Shown here in pieces: positions 10,641 through 21,829 of a DNA stretch of 64,000 nt (positions are counted from its first letter, which is position 1; each line of letters begins with the position of its first letter). A program made the translations under genes and the position numbers. Origin of the DNA: Lolium rigidum (Eukaryota > Streptophyta > Magnoliopsida > Poales > Poaceae); assembly GCF_022539505.1 (NCBI RefSeq), contig NC_061512.1, positions 148,969,962-149,033,961 of the forward strand. Direction: 5' to 3'. Under the pieces are notes generated by a model. It saw only the letters and a list, made by a program, of their open reading frames with translations, had not been told where the DNA came from and ran no database searches.

Positions 10641-12050
10641 GGAAGTATTTTGTGATGATGGGAATGTTTATAAAGGGCGTGGATGCATAACTCCTATATC
10701 AATTCGGAATCAGCAGCCCACATACATACATTTTTATCAGATATTATGTGATAACCTAATTTCAGACCCTGGTATCTTAACATGTACTAGAAACAAATTG
10801 AGCTGTTGGACAAAGAACCTAATTCGTGGATCCTTGGTGCTGCAACAAGAATGTATACATCCTTGACACGAAATGGTTAGATTACTCCATTCATTTTTGT
10901 TCCGTTTTTTAGGTATGGTTTTTACTCGAAAACATTTGACTGTTTCGTGATTGCATTTTCTGACCTAAGAAGGCTAAGGGTCATATTTTGTGATAAATTA
11001 ACATGCTAGGAAAGGGAGACATCTCAGCTGAAACTAAAAGTATTTTTCGTGTCGTCCTAGCGCTAGTTAATTAACTTGAACTTGTGGCCGAAAGGAGTAC
11101 CTTGTAAGCAAGCGAAGTAAGCACTTGTATTTAGAAACACCGGTGTACTCCATATATATACCGTGTTGATTGCTTCTGAAGGATCTAGATATACATGCAG
11201 ATGTCCCCTTAATGCTGACTGGGACTTATCCAGCTTTCAAGTATAATAAGCATGTATTTCTCCCTTGGCCGATTTTTTTTGTTAATTCCCTACAGGCTAG
11301 AGCCGTACGCTGTGTACACAAGCTCGGACGTACCGCTGGTGTTGGCTTCGAGTTTGATTAACTGATTTCATTATCAATGTGACCCACATTATGCAGTGGC
11401 AAACGGTACTAAGCTAGCTGGCTGTACGTGAGAGGGAGAGGAAGAGAGCGCAAGAAATACCACGTCTCAATCTGACTCTGCTGGAAGAATATGCCAGTTT
11501 GTATGCATCTCTCATCATACCCACATATACCATGCATGATATGGTACTTACGGTACGATTGATACTTGTCATCCCGATTCGAGCGAACCACAATAAGTTG
11601 ACACCGCTGAGTCGTAGGAAGTTGGCGGTTTATCCAACAAAAAAACATGTAAAATGATTGATATATGCAACAGCCCCGATAGTATTTTGTGGCTTGTTTA
11701 TACACGAACTCTTAGAACTGAATTGCGTTAATATAGCTTTTTTTCTTCTTCCAAAACTACTTCTATGAATGAACAGTCGCTGAAAGTTTTGACTTCCAAT
11801 GGTTGCGTTTGTAGAGTCCAATTTCACGTGCTTACACCTTGTGAAACTTTTGTTTGTATCATGCATATATGTTATGTTATTTCCACAAATTTCATGTTTT
11901 CTTAAACGGGGTTGCCCTGCATCAAAGTGATGAATATAGTCTTTTATTACTACTATTGCACATTTCTGATTTACATCTCATGGGTCATAAAAGATCGATA
12001 CATGTATCAACCACTTGAAGATAGAAAAAGAAAATCCGTTGTGAGACATC
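10641..12050. other. Intergenic DNA, includes right copy of a segmental duplication
   Basis: 10912-11150 matches 7115-7412 in order (GACCTAAGAAGGCTA, TTAATTAACTTG, TTGTGGCCGAAA, TTGTAAGCAAGC). The rest shows only short ORFs without recognisable domains and no transposon ends I could define. Confidence 0.55.
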
Positions 12051-12059
12051 ACAACCTAA

Positions 12060-12480
12060 TTCTATAATTAAGCCGCCAACCTCAACGGTTGGATACTCCA
12101 TCTCGTTTCACCCAGAATTCATGGCTTGTCGATACTCCACTGGTTTGATATAGGACGGCTCCCATGGGTAGTTAAATGGATAACCTAAAAGAAAGACGGA
12201 GCCCTTGGTTTGTTAAAAAAACAAAATCGTTGTGTATCCTCCAAATGGCCCAAAAAATTGCACAAACCCCCACCCCAACTTGTTTCAGATCATTCTTAGC
12301 AATACCATTGACCTAATTTCCAAACAAGTTAGTAATTTTGTTTGGAGGCCTTATAGTTATACTAAACGTCATATGAATAATACGCTAAACAACTTTTGCC
12401 AGCGGACAATCAATGAACGGATGTTGAATTGACTCTTGGTTTCCACAAAAACAAGATGCCCCCCCCCCCCCCACCCCAAA
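12060..12480 (-). pseudogene. LINE fragment: zinc-binding RT C-terminus (zf-RVT)
   Basis: Reading the minus strand from about 12480 gives CFCGNQESIQHPFIDCPLAK, then after a stop RIIHMT..IRPPNKITNLFGN and a tryptophan-containing stretch CAIFWAIWRIHNDFVF. This matches the C-terminal zinc-binding domain of plant LINE reverse transcriptases (Cys-Cys-His-Cys followed by the FGNW and AIWWxxWxxRND-like motifs). Stops interrupt it. A run of 14 C bases (12459-12472) sits at its start. Only the tail of a LINE is left here. Confidence 0.6.
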
Positions 12481-12489
12481 TCCTGTTAA

Positions 12490-13110
12490 CAAAAATTGTC
12501 CTTGATCAGTAAAACCTTTCGATGAAGAAACTACATAATATCTTACTATTTAATTATACTTGCGAAGATATTTGGTATAATCATTTATAAAATCAAGATA
12601 CGTGGATTTAATAGTAAAAATCCTGATGCGGTTAAGTCGCTGAAGTGTGCCTCTCGAAAAATAGGGCTATGGAGAAACACCGGCGGCAGGCGACCGACGA
12701 TAGCACCGGCGGGACATGTTAGAACGACCAGCGAGTGTGCGCGTTGCTGTGTGAAGGAACCCACCGAACAGCAGTCCAAACGATCTTGACCACGGTGGGT
12801 GCGTCGTGTACGTTGAGCCATCAGATTATTCTTTAGGACACGGTTTGTACCTATGTATTTATGTACAAAATCGTACATCTCAACTTGGGAGCGTATCTAT
12901 TGGACCAAGAAACCAGTGCCAACCACCTGGCCGTAACTATATTGAGACTGACGATTTTGTTTTTGCTAGGGCAGAAAAATTATACTACACGGTTGACTTC
13001 AAGGCTGCTCTGCGTTTGTTATTAGGGTACATAATTCGTAGTGCAACTCCTTTCATCCCTTTACCTATTTAATGACGGATGATTGGTTCTTATTAATTCA
13101 CTTCTAAGCA
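12490..13110. other. Intergenic stretch, nothing recognised
   Basis: Contains overlapping ORFs of 97 aa (minus, 12585-12878) and 88 aa (plus, 12806-13072) with no recognisable domain or supporting context. Confidence 0.5.
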
Positions 13111-13530
13111 CTATCTCCAATCCAAAGCTTAAGGCTTATATTATTTTTATTTTTTTGAAAGGAATACGGTAGGGGAAGCCCCTACAGTGATTTTGTTTTT
13201 AAATAATAAGAACCCAAATTCGCGTCCCTGAGGACTTAAACCTGGGTGGCTGGGTTGTACATCCACTTCCCTAACCAAGTGAGCTAGGCTCACTTCTTCT
13301 TATATTATTTTTAGGAAGTTAAACTATGTAAAGTTTAACTAAGCTTTTATCAAATATTATTACCATGTAAAATACAAATTAATATCATGAAATAGATAAT
13401 GAAATATATTTTCGTATGGTTTCTACAAAATATTATATTTATTGATAGATTGTTTTAAAAGTTTGGTCAAATTTTACGTGGTTTAATTTTAAAAAAAAAT
13501 TGTAAACCTTAAGCTTTGACATGGAGGTAG
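13111..13530. mobile_element. Stowaway-like MITE carrying a nested SINE
   Basis: Left end CTATCTCCAATCCAAAGC and right end (reverse complement) CTACCTCCATGTCAAAGC are imperfect inverted termini, both continuing TTAAGG. The right TA target copy is at 13531-13532; the left is CA, a likely mutated TA. The MITE is split by the SINE at 13150-13298. Without the SINE it is about 256 bp, normal for Stowaway. Confidence 0.75.
13150..13298 (-). mobile_element. tRNA-derived SINE, 149 bp, inside the MITE
   Basis: Flanked by a perfect 15-bp target duplication CTTATATTATTTTTA (13135-13149 and 13299-13313). In minus sense it has an A-box-like TAGCTCACTTGG (near 13275-13286) and a B-box-like GGTTTAAGTCC (13232-13242), and ends in a short A run. 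These RNA polymerase III promoter elements and the long duplication are SINE hallmarks. It resembles the Au SINE family of Triticeae, but I name that only as a likelihood. Confidence 0.85.
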
Positions 13531-13539
13531 TATGGTCCT

Positions 13540-14930
13540 TATATGATATCTTTCTTCCAACTGCTAAAAGAAGTCTTTAAAAGATTGGATTATTTCCGAT
13601 CAAGATTCTTCTGCCAAGGTGATAGTGAGAAAAAAAATCGACTGGCTAAACAGTGCCGCCCCAAAGATCAGCGGGGTCTTGGACTTCAAGACCTTGAGAT
13701 AAAAAAAATACAGGGCCCTACTTGATAAATGGTTGTTCAAACTACTTACTGAGAGTGGGACATGGCAAACCCTCCTTAGAATAAAGTGCGTTGCCTCAAA
13801 AGCCGTGTCTCAGGTGTATTGGAAACTTGGGACTCGCATTTTTTGGCTGGCATTATGGCGACGACGAAGAAATTCTTCTTCCTGTATGGGACTTTCAGTA
13901 TTAGGGATGGGTCGGAGATTAGGTTCTGGGAGAATAAGTGGCTTGGCAACGCCACTCTCCGTGAGCAATATCCGACATTATACAATATTGTAAGACAGAA
14001 ATGTGATACACTCGATAAGGTGATGGAAACTTCCTCACCCAATGTGACGTTCAGAATAAGTCTCATTGGCACACGACAAACATCATGGTATGCATTGTTA
14101 TATCATCTCGATTCAATGCACTTGATGCAAGGATACGATGTATTTCACTAGAATCTTACTGAGAATGGTTCATTCTCGGTGGCTTCTTAGTATATTTTTT
14201 AATCAAACCTGATGTTTCAATTGATAATAATAAGATAATTTAGAAGATGAAGATCCCACTAAAAATTAGTCTGTTCGCGTGATAACTTCGTCAAGGGGTA
14301 ATTCTTACCGAAGATAAATTTGCTAAACGCAATTGGCAGGAAAGTAAAACGTGTGCCTTTTGTCATCAAGAGGAGACTATAAAGCACATTTTCTTCCAAT
14401 GCAAATTTGCTAGATCTATATGGTCAACCATCCAGATAGGTTCTACCTTATACCCACCACGCGGCATTGTAATATATTCGGCAATTGGCTTAATGGTGTT
14501 AACCCTAGATTTAAGCTACTTATTAGGATGAGAGCGATTGCGGTTATTCGTTCTTTTGGCTACGTAGAAATGACAAGGTTTCTAATAATAAAAATGGTTC
14601 CCTTATGCAGGTTATTTACCAGTGCACCGCAACTCTCCGTTTTTGGTTGCCTCTAAAACGTGTGGAGCATCGAGACCTCTTACAGAAGTGTCTACACGAT
14701 TGGAGCCTACGGCGAGTGATATTTTCCCTAGCATGGATGGCAGCGTGAACAACGGATTGGCTCTCCTGCGACTTAATCTTTTTTACTTTATGTCTTGAAC
14801 ACTAGTCCAATTCCTCTTTTATTTTTTAGTTGTAACTTGTTGATTGAAATGGATGTGTGCATTCTATCTATGCAGAGGTTGGGTGTAATGCTTGAACTAA
14901 AGTAATAAAACCCCATTTAAAAAAAAATTG
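13540..14930 (+). pseudogene. 5'-truncated LINE: C-terminal RT region with poly(A) end
   Basis: Frames pieced together in order give the C-terminal half of a plant LINE ORF2: KRLDYFRSRFFCQGDSEKK, CRPKDQRGLGLQDLEIKKIQ, FWENKWLGNATLREQYPTLY and the zinc-binding CAFCHQEETIKHIFFQCKFA (about 14350-14410). Frameshifts and stops (for example near 13722) show it is dead. A 3' untranslated stretch and an A run at 14919-14929 follow, the normal LINE 3' end. Ordinary 5' truncation on insertion explains the missing front. Confidence 0.85.
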
Positions 14931-15407
14931 GTTTGATCTGGCAATTTCTGACTAATTTTAACAGTAGATTATACGATCAGAGCAATCCAAAAACTGCAAG
15001 CACAACATTAATTAGATTAACTTTTCTATCAAGTCTGGATGATATAGAGAGAGATATATACAAATGAAAAAATTACAAAATACCACCATATTTACGGCTA
15101 GGGTTTCAAAAGACTATTACTTTATATTAGGGTTTTAAAAATCACTAGTCTAGAGTAATAGTGTGACAGATAGCATTGATCGCACTGCTTAGGCACACGA
15201 ACGATGTTTCTAACCGGTGGTGCCCGATATTAGGCTTATGTGGCACGAAGGTAGCGGTGAACGAGTCTTATGCTGAACACGTACACAAGACTGAACATTT
15301 TCGTACACGTTTTGCCTCGTCTTCTTCATGCATGGCCGCAAGATCTCGGTTGCCACCACTATCGGTTGGCCAGGAGTGGGGGTCTGTCCCTAGCTGGACT
15401 AGAGGAC
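14931..15407. other. Intergenic stretch, nothing recognised
   Basis: A 121-codon ORF from 15176 (plus) has no recognisable domain and runs into the TRIM-like element. No other structure seen. Confidence 0.45.
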
Positions 15408-15702
15408 CTGTAGTACAAGTCTCTCTCCCAAAAAAAAGTCCCCGCGTGTGTGTTAACATTTCTTCAATGCTAGTGCATCAATCCTATATGGTATCAAAGC
15501 CAAGAGATTCTAAGTTCGAGACCCTGCTCAAGCAATATTAAAAAACAAAGAAAAAGGATTTTGCGACATACACTGAACTCATGCTAATGACTAAAATATC
15601 CTAGATATGGGTGAGAGAGAGTGTTGAATATAAATATATTGCCTAATTTCCTTCCAACAATTCAGACTTTTGGTTCAATTCGCTAGTGCATCAGTCCTAT
15701 GT
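15408..15702 (+). mobile_element. TRIM-like miniature LTR element, eroded
   Basis: Right LTR candidate 15622-15702 begins TGTTGAATATAAATATATTG. Directly before it is a purine tract GGGTGAGAGAGAG. At 15489-15500 lies TGGTATCAAAGC, one mismatch from the initiator tRNA-Met primer site. The sequence before it, GCTAGTGCATCAATCCTATA (15469-15488), matches the end of the right LTR (15682-15701). The internal region is therefore only about 133 bp, as in TRIMs. The outer part of the left LTR is too diverged for a firm border. Confidence 0.55.
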
Positions 15703-16075
15703 GGAAAACACTCAGTACGGGAAAATGTTTAGTAGTCTTGCGGACCAATATTCAAAGGTTCATTTAAATCTGATCCAAGTCCCTGTTAGACATTAGTTGT
15801 GCTGTGGTAGGACAAGATGAACAATGATTCTATAGCACATAGGGGACACGGAGTTTAGTGTGTGGCTTTATAGGAGTAATAATGACCAGGTTCCAGATTA
15901 TAATTTTTGCGATTTCAGAAGTCTGCATGTTTGCTCTCACCTGGATTCAGCCAGGAACCTGCCGTGAGAAAATGAGCCTATATATATCCACGTTGGAGTA
16001 GTACCTGAAACCATGCTTCTTAAATTTGTCGTTTGACTGCTTTTGCCAAAGAGAATGATCGAAACGAGTTGTTTT

Positions 16076-16393
16076 GAGGCTGGCCATAGTGCTAAGTATT
16101 AATATAGTAGTATCATGCATATGATACTTGTGTATGATACTATTTCTATAGTGGGTAGTATCATGAAGTACTAGTATCATAGTTATGCTATATTTATTGC
16201 TATTTAGAATCTCAATGCAAATTGATGTACAAGATTTGTTTGACATTAACTTTTCTCGTGATATGCGCTATGATACGGTATCTACCTATGATACTCTAAT
16301 TTCGTCTCTCCTCCTTAATTAGCTGCCACATCAGCATTCTTGTGGGACCAATATGTATGATACTAGCTAAGATATTACCACTATAGCTAGCCT
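16076..16393. mobile_element. MITE with ~20-bp inverted ends, superfamily uncertain
   Basis: Left terminus AGGCTGGCCATAGTGCTAA, right terminus read inward AGGCTAGCTATAGTGGTAA. The interior has several copies of GTATCATGCATATGATAC-like palindromic blocks. I could not find a clean target duplication. A Mutator-type MITE is possible. Confidence 0.55.
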
Positions 16394-17559
16394 GAGAAGA
16401 TTGAGCTGCACGGCAATCTTAAAATAACCAATACTGCGCCTATATATGGCACACTACTCCATAAAGTAAAGGAAAAGAGAAGATCGATGGTCACATGGCT
16501 ATATGGTTAGTATATATTAATTCTAGGACAAGCCTTCTTTCCTAAGTTCATTCTAGAGTGTCCTTGTGTGGAGGGAAATGGCTATACGGAGCATTTGTTG
16601 AGTAACACTTTTCTTTTATTTGCGCTTTGTGACTATAAGAGTGTATATTATAGAATGGCACATGTGTAATCCTCCTGATTAATTAGTGTACATGACAAGC
16701 CGCGATCTTCCAAATTGGCAACAGACCAGACACAATGAACCTAGGTTACTGTTGCTGTTGTGCTATAAACCGTGGCATATTATCTGTCACAGCAACATGC
16801 GACACGAGTCAGCTTCAGTGGACCACGCTGCTACGCACGATGCACGCAGGGAAGATCAAGTCCGCATCGAACGGTCAGGCTGCTGCAGTGTCACATTCGG
16901 GCTTCATGCTTGCTTCTGTTTCCCATTGTTATCATGTTCTCCCGCAATCTGCACCTACACGTCTATTGTTTCGATGGTGGAGAATTGGTAGTACAGTGGA
17001 ATCTCAAAAGTTTCCGGTGCATCAATCTAGCTTTATCGTACATTGCATACTGTTTTTCTTGACAAGTTTCTCTTCTTCGGATAAACTTGTGATGGGGATA
17101 GATTTACAACCTATTCCATTCCACCAAAAACAGAAGGGTATTCTACGCCTTTGATACTTTTGTGGAGCCAAATTCCACTTTTTGTGATGGCTTTGCTTTT
17201 TTAGCTATTTAATTAGTACATTTCCAATTTTTGTAAATTACTATTTTGTTGAATTTCATGGTTTCTACTTACTAAAAACTGAAGACACAAAAATGCCCAT
17301 CGTTTCACCTGTCAACAATATTTCACATCTTTTTCCAAAGCAGGTTTTGTTGCTTCTTCTCCCGTGTTCAATAATTTATCATGTACAACTCTCCTTATTT
17401 GTGCCTCTCTTTTCTGAGTTTATCCCTACTACTTGACTCTTTACTCCTCCACAAACTAATAGCTTTCATCCTAGACAGAAGCCTCTCGGTGTAGGAGGCT
17501 CAGCAACATGGGCAAGACAAAACATGAATTTTATGGACACTAATTGTTTTTGTTTCCCA
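16394..17559. other. Intergenic stretch, nothing recognised
   Basis: A 139-codon plus-strand ORF at 16735-17154 overlaps two other frames of similar length and lacks any known motif, so it is treated as chance. No transposon boundaries recognised. Confidence 0.5.
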
Positions 17560-18350
17560 TAGGGGTTTCATTTGGAGTCTGGTTGCTGTGTATGGTGCTG
17601 CCCAAGACGCTTTTAATGCCGACTTTTTACGTGAGTTGGTAAATCTCGCAAAGGATAATCCGTATCCGATTTTAATCGGAGGGGATTTCAATTTGCTGAG
17701 ATTTCCTCATGAGAAGAGCAAATGCCCTTTTGTTGGACATTGGCCTTTCTTGTTTAATGCTGTCATTGATAGCTTAGACTTAAGAGAGGTATTTATGTCC
17801 GGTCGACAGTTTACTTGGGCCAACAGCTTGCCTGATCCCACATACGAGAAACTAGATCGTGTGTTGATGGATACCGAATGGGAGAATCAATATCCTATGG
17901 TGTCCGTCCGCGCTCTAGAGCGTATTGAAAAACTGTCTGGCCATGCTCCTATCCTTCTAACCACTGGGAATCCGCGACCTGTTTGTAAACGGCCGTTCAA
18001 ATTTGAACTAGGTTGGTTACAACAAGATGGATTTCATGAGATGGTTAAGAGGGTTTGGGAAAGACCAGTCGGGGCAACAATTCGATTTCGAGATGGAATA
18101 ACAAAATGCGCGCTATGCGTAAACATCTCGCGGGTTGGGCTGCCCATACGGCTGGTATCCTTAAAAAAGAAAAGCTTCGCCTTTCAGAAGTGATCGATGA
18201 TCTAGAGGCCCTAGCGGAAGTGAGACCGTTATCCACGCAAGAGATTGAGCTTAAGAATCAATCCAATGCGCAGATGGCGAGCCTTCTTCGCGAAGAGGAA
18301 CTCAAATGGTATCAACGATCCAAGGCCCAATTCATTTTGGAAGGGGATTC
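17560..18350 (+). pseudogene. LINE fragment: endonuclease (EEP) domain, cut by an LTR
   Basis: From GFIWSLVAVYGAAQDAF onward this is the apurinic-like endonuclease/exonuclease domain of a plant LINE, with ILIGGDFNLLR (catalytic Asp/Asn), FTWAN and a C-terminal SGHAPILL block (the His of the SDH-like motif). A frameshift near 18060-18100 moves the continuation to another frame (WNNKMRAMRKHLAGWAAHTA onward). The homology stops at 18350, exactly where an LTR begins TGATGACCC. The copy at 52614-54256 continues with SNTRYFHGL at that point. Confidence 0.88.
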
Positions 18351-19750
18351 TGATGACCCACAAGTATAGGGGATCGCAACAGTCTTCGAGGGAAGTATTA
18401 CCCAATTTATTGATTCGACACAAGGGGAGACAAAGAACACTTGAAAGCCTTAACAACGGAGTTGTCAATTCAGCTGCACCTGGAAACAGACTTGCTCGCA
18501 AGAGTTTATCGATAGTAACGAGTTTTATAGCGATAGCGAGTAGTGAAATAACGGCAGCAGAGTAACAAAGACAGCAGTAGTGATTTTAGTAAACGAGCAG
18601 GATTAAAATACGTAGGCACGGGGACGGATGACGGACGTTGCATGGATGAGAGAAACTCATGTAACAATCATAGCAGGGCATTTGCAGATAATAATAAAAC
18701 GGTATCCAAGTACTAATCAATCAATAGGCATGTGTTCCAATTATAGTCGTGCGTGCTCGCAATGAGAAACTTGCACAACATCTTTTGTCCTACCAGCCGG
18801 TGGCAGCCGTGCCTCAAGGGAAACTACTGGATATTAAGATACTCCTTTTAATAGAGTACCGGAGCAAAGCATTAACACTCCGTGAACACATGTGATCCTC
18901 ACATCGCTACCATTCCCTCCGGTTGTCCCGATTTCTGTCACTTCGGGGCCATTGGTTCCGGACAGCGACATGTGTATACAACTTGCAGGTAAGATCATAA
19001 ACAACGAATATCTTCATGAATCAATAACATGTTCAGATCTGAGATCATGGCACTCGGGCCCTAGTGACAAGCATTAAGCATAACAAGTTGCAACAATATC
19101 ATAAAAGTAACATCTACGGACACTAGGCACTATGTCCTAACAATCTTATGCTATTACATGACCAATCTCATCCAATCCCTACCATCCCCTTCGGCCTACA
19201 GCGGGGGAATTTCTCACACATGGATGGGGGAAACATGGCTGGTTGATGGAGAGGCGTTGGCGGTGATGGCGGTGATGATCTCCTCCAATTCCCCGTCCCG
19301 GCGGAGTGCCAGAACGGAGACTTCTGGCTCCCGAGACGGAGTTTCGCGATGTGGCGGCGTTCTGGAGGGTTTCTGGCGACTTCGACCTCTCCCCGTGCGT
19401 TTTTAGGTCGAGGCGAATAAGTAGTCCGAAGGAGGGCGTCGGAGGCCGGCCGAGGGGGCCACACCATAGGGCCGCGCGGGCCCCCCCTAGGCCGCGCCGC
19501 CTTATGGTGTGGGGCCCTCGGGCCTCCACTTGATTTGTCCTTCGGCTCCCCCGGTATTCGGGAAAATAGGGCCTTTCGTCAAAATCCCAAGGTTTTTCCT
19601 GAAAGTTGGATTTACTGCACAAAAACGAGACACTGAAACAGTTCTGCTGAAAACAGCGTTAGTCCATGTTAGTTGCATCCAAAATACACAAATTAGAGGC
19701 AAAACAATAGCAAAAGTGTTCGGGAAAGTAGATACGTTTTGGACGTATCA
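18351..19750 (-). repeat. Gypsy LTR (1.4 kb), 3' LTR of the left internal region
   Basis: Starts TGATGACCCACAAG on the plus strand and ends GGACGTATCA. In element sense it begins TGATACGTCC and is preceded by a purine-rich tract (19751-19764, in sense AAGCTTGGGGGAGT). It was inserted into a LINE, with GATTC at 18346-18350 as the left target sequence. No matching GATTC was found at the right end of the chain (34150). Apart from its TGATACGT start it does not align with the LTRs at 27393 and 32556, so it belongs to another family. Confidence 0.8.
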
Positions 19751-20416
19751 ACTCCCCCAAGCTTAGCTTATTGCTTGTCCTCAAGCAATTCAGTTAACAA
19801 GCTGAGCGATAAAAGAACTTTCACGAACACATTTGTTCATATGATGTATATATTCTCATGATATGGCTAATACTTAAGCAGTTCATAATAAGGTACATGC
19901 AAATAAGATCATCTAACAGCTATGTCAATCATGAAGAGGTACCAACAATTAATAATAAGCATCATGAATCATGTATATAAGCAGGATTGCAATGTTCATA
20001 AGAGAGTATGATAAAGTGGTATCTCGCTTGCTTGTATTTGATCGGCAAAACATAAATGCCCGGGCACCTCTGGAGTTCATAGAAAGACTAGAAGTAGTGA
20101 TTGTCAAAGATAAAAGCATCAAAGTTATACCACAATCAATCATATTTTGAGACAAGCATATTACACTAAGAATGACAGTTGTGCTCTCAAGAAAGTGCTC
20201 AAAGAAAGGATGGAGACACAACATAAAAGTAAAAGATTGACCCTTCGCGAGAGGGAAGCGGGGATTAACATGCGCTAGAGCTTTTCATTTGTAAAGCATG
20301 AGTAAAATTATTTTGAGAGGTGTTTGTTGTTGTCAACGAATGGTAATGGGTACACCAACTACCTCGCCAACCGGACTTTCAAGAGCGGCTCCCATGAATT
20401 ATTTGCATGTTTATGT

Positions 20417-20618
20417 GGCACTCCTTCCCACCTTTCTTACACAAACCATGGCTAACCGAATCCTCGGGTGCACGCCAACAATCACATACCATGAAGGAGT
20501 GCCTTTTTAGTTTAGTTTTATTATGATGATGACACTCCCCTAACCTTTGCTTACACAAGCCATGGCTAACCGAATCCTTTGGGTGCCGTCCAACAATCAC
20601 AAACCATGGAGGAGTGTC
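20417..20618. repeat. Two direct repeats, each with inverted ends
   Basis: Units at 20417-20503 (GGCACTCC...GGAGTGCC) and 20531-20618 (GACACTCC...GGAGTGTC) share CCATGGCTAACCGAATCCT and CCAACAATCACA. Each unit can fold on its ends, and the paired bases have co-varied (GGC/GCC against GAC/GTC). They lie in the non-coding 3' part of the gypsy element. Confidence 0.7.
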
Positions 20619-21829
20619 TATTTAAGTTAATTAATTCGGGACTAGGAATCCCATTGCCAGCTCTTTTTGCAAAATTATTGGATAAGCGGATGTGCCACTA
20701 TTCCATATGAGAGTCCGTCAAAAGTAAATGACAAGGTTGAAAGCTAAACACCACATACTTCCTCATGAGCTATGAAACATTAACACAAATTAAGAAGCAT
20801 TTTGAAGATTTTAAAGGTAGTGCATGAGAATTTACTTGGAATGGTTTGAAATGCCATGCATAGGTATTTATGGTGGACACTCTGGAATAACTTGGTTTTC
20901 ATGTGTTTGGAGGCACGAGCAGCGTTCCCGCTAAGTACAAGTGAAGGCTAGCAAAAAACTAGGGAGCGACAAATCAAGAGAGCAATGAATTGTCATAATC
21001 ATGCTTGCGGCAAAATAAATTAACCGAGGCATAAAAGTGATACAGAACTCTGAAGCAATGTAAATCATTGAGGCTTAATGGACTTTTGTTCAGTCATATG
21101 CATGCGTGAGCATGTGCCAAGTCGATATAAATGAATTATTCAGAGGAGGATACCACAATGCCATACTTACTTATGAATAAAACAATTCAAGCAAATATCC
21201 ATGACATGCTACTCATATTAATAAATTGGAGCTAATCATGAGAGATCATGAACTACTAGACTTTCCTAAATGACATATACCTCACATGAACCAACTAAGC
21301 ATGCTCACATGGATGAGTATATGTACAAAAATGAAAACAAATAGAGTTCATACCAGCCTCTCACCACAATCAGATTGTCGTAGATCGTCATTATTGCCTT
21401 TTCACTTGTGTAGCTTGGATAATATGAAATGAAAACCACGCTCCAGCCACCGAAGACCATTGAACTCAAGATGAACTTTACAAACCAAAGAAGAACAGCA
21501 AATATTTTTGGTGTTTTCGAATTTGAGAATAAGAACAAAAGGAAACAAGCAAACAAAGCAAAATCTTTTTGGGTTTTCTTATAGCAAACTAGCAATAGCA
21601 AATAAAGCGAAACAAATGCAAGAAACCAAGATAAACAAATGGTGAAGAGAAACAACAGAAATATTTTTGGTCTTTTTGTGTTTTGGGAAAGAAACAAAGT
21701 GGAAACAAGAAATAGCAAACTAAAAGAAACACGAGAAAGCGAGATGGCAGAAATCTGCCAAAACCTGACAGCAGTAGAGAAATCGATTTTTACAAAAATC
21801 TTACGTTGCTCAGTTCAAAAAGTGTTCAA

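Noticed and set aside
15489..15540. A tRNA gene or SINE around TGGTATCAAAGCC...AGTTCGAGACC
   Set aside because: The strand and position fit a primer binding site after an LTR better; no tRNA cloverleaf could be drawn.
16735..17154. 139-aa plus-strand ORF as a gene
   Set aside because: No motif, overlapping ORFs of similar size in the other frames, no promoter or splice context.
19179..19622. 147-aa minus ORF and neighbours
   Set aside because: GC-rich part of a gypsy LTR; similar chance ORFs occur at 28432-28957 and 33590-34118 in the other LTRs.
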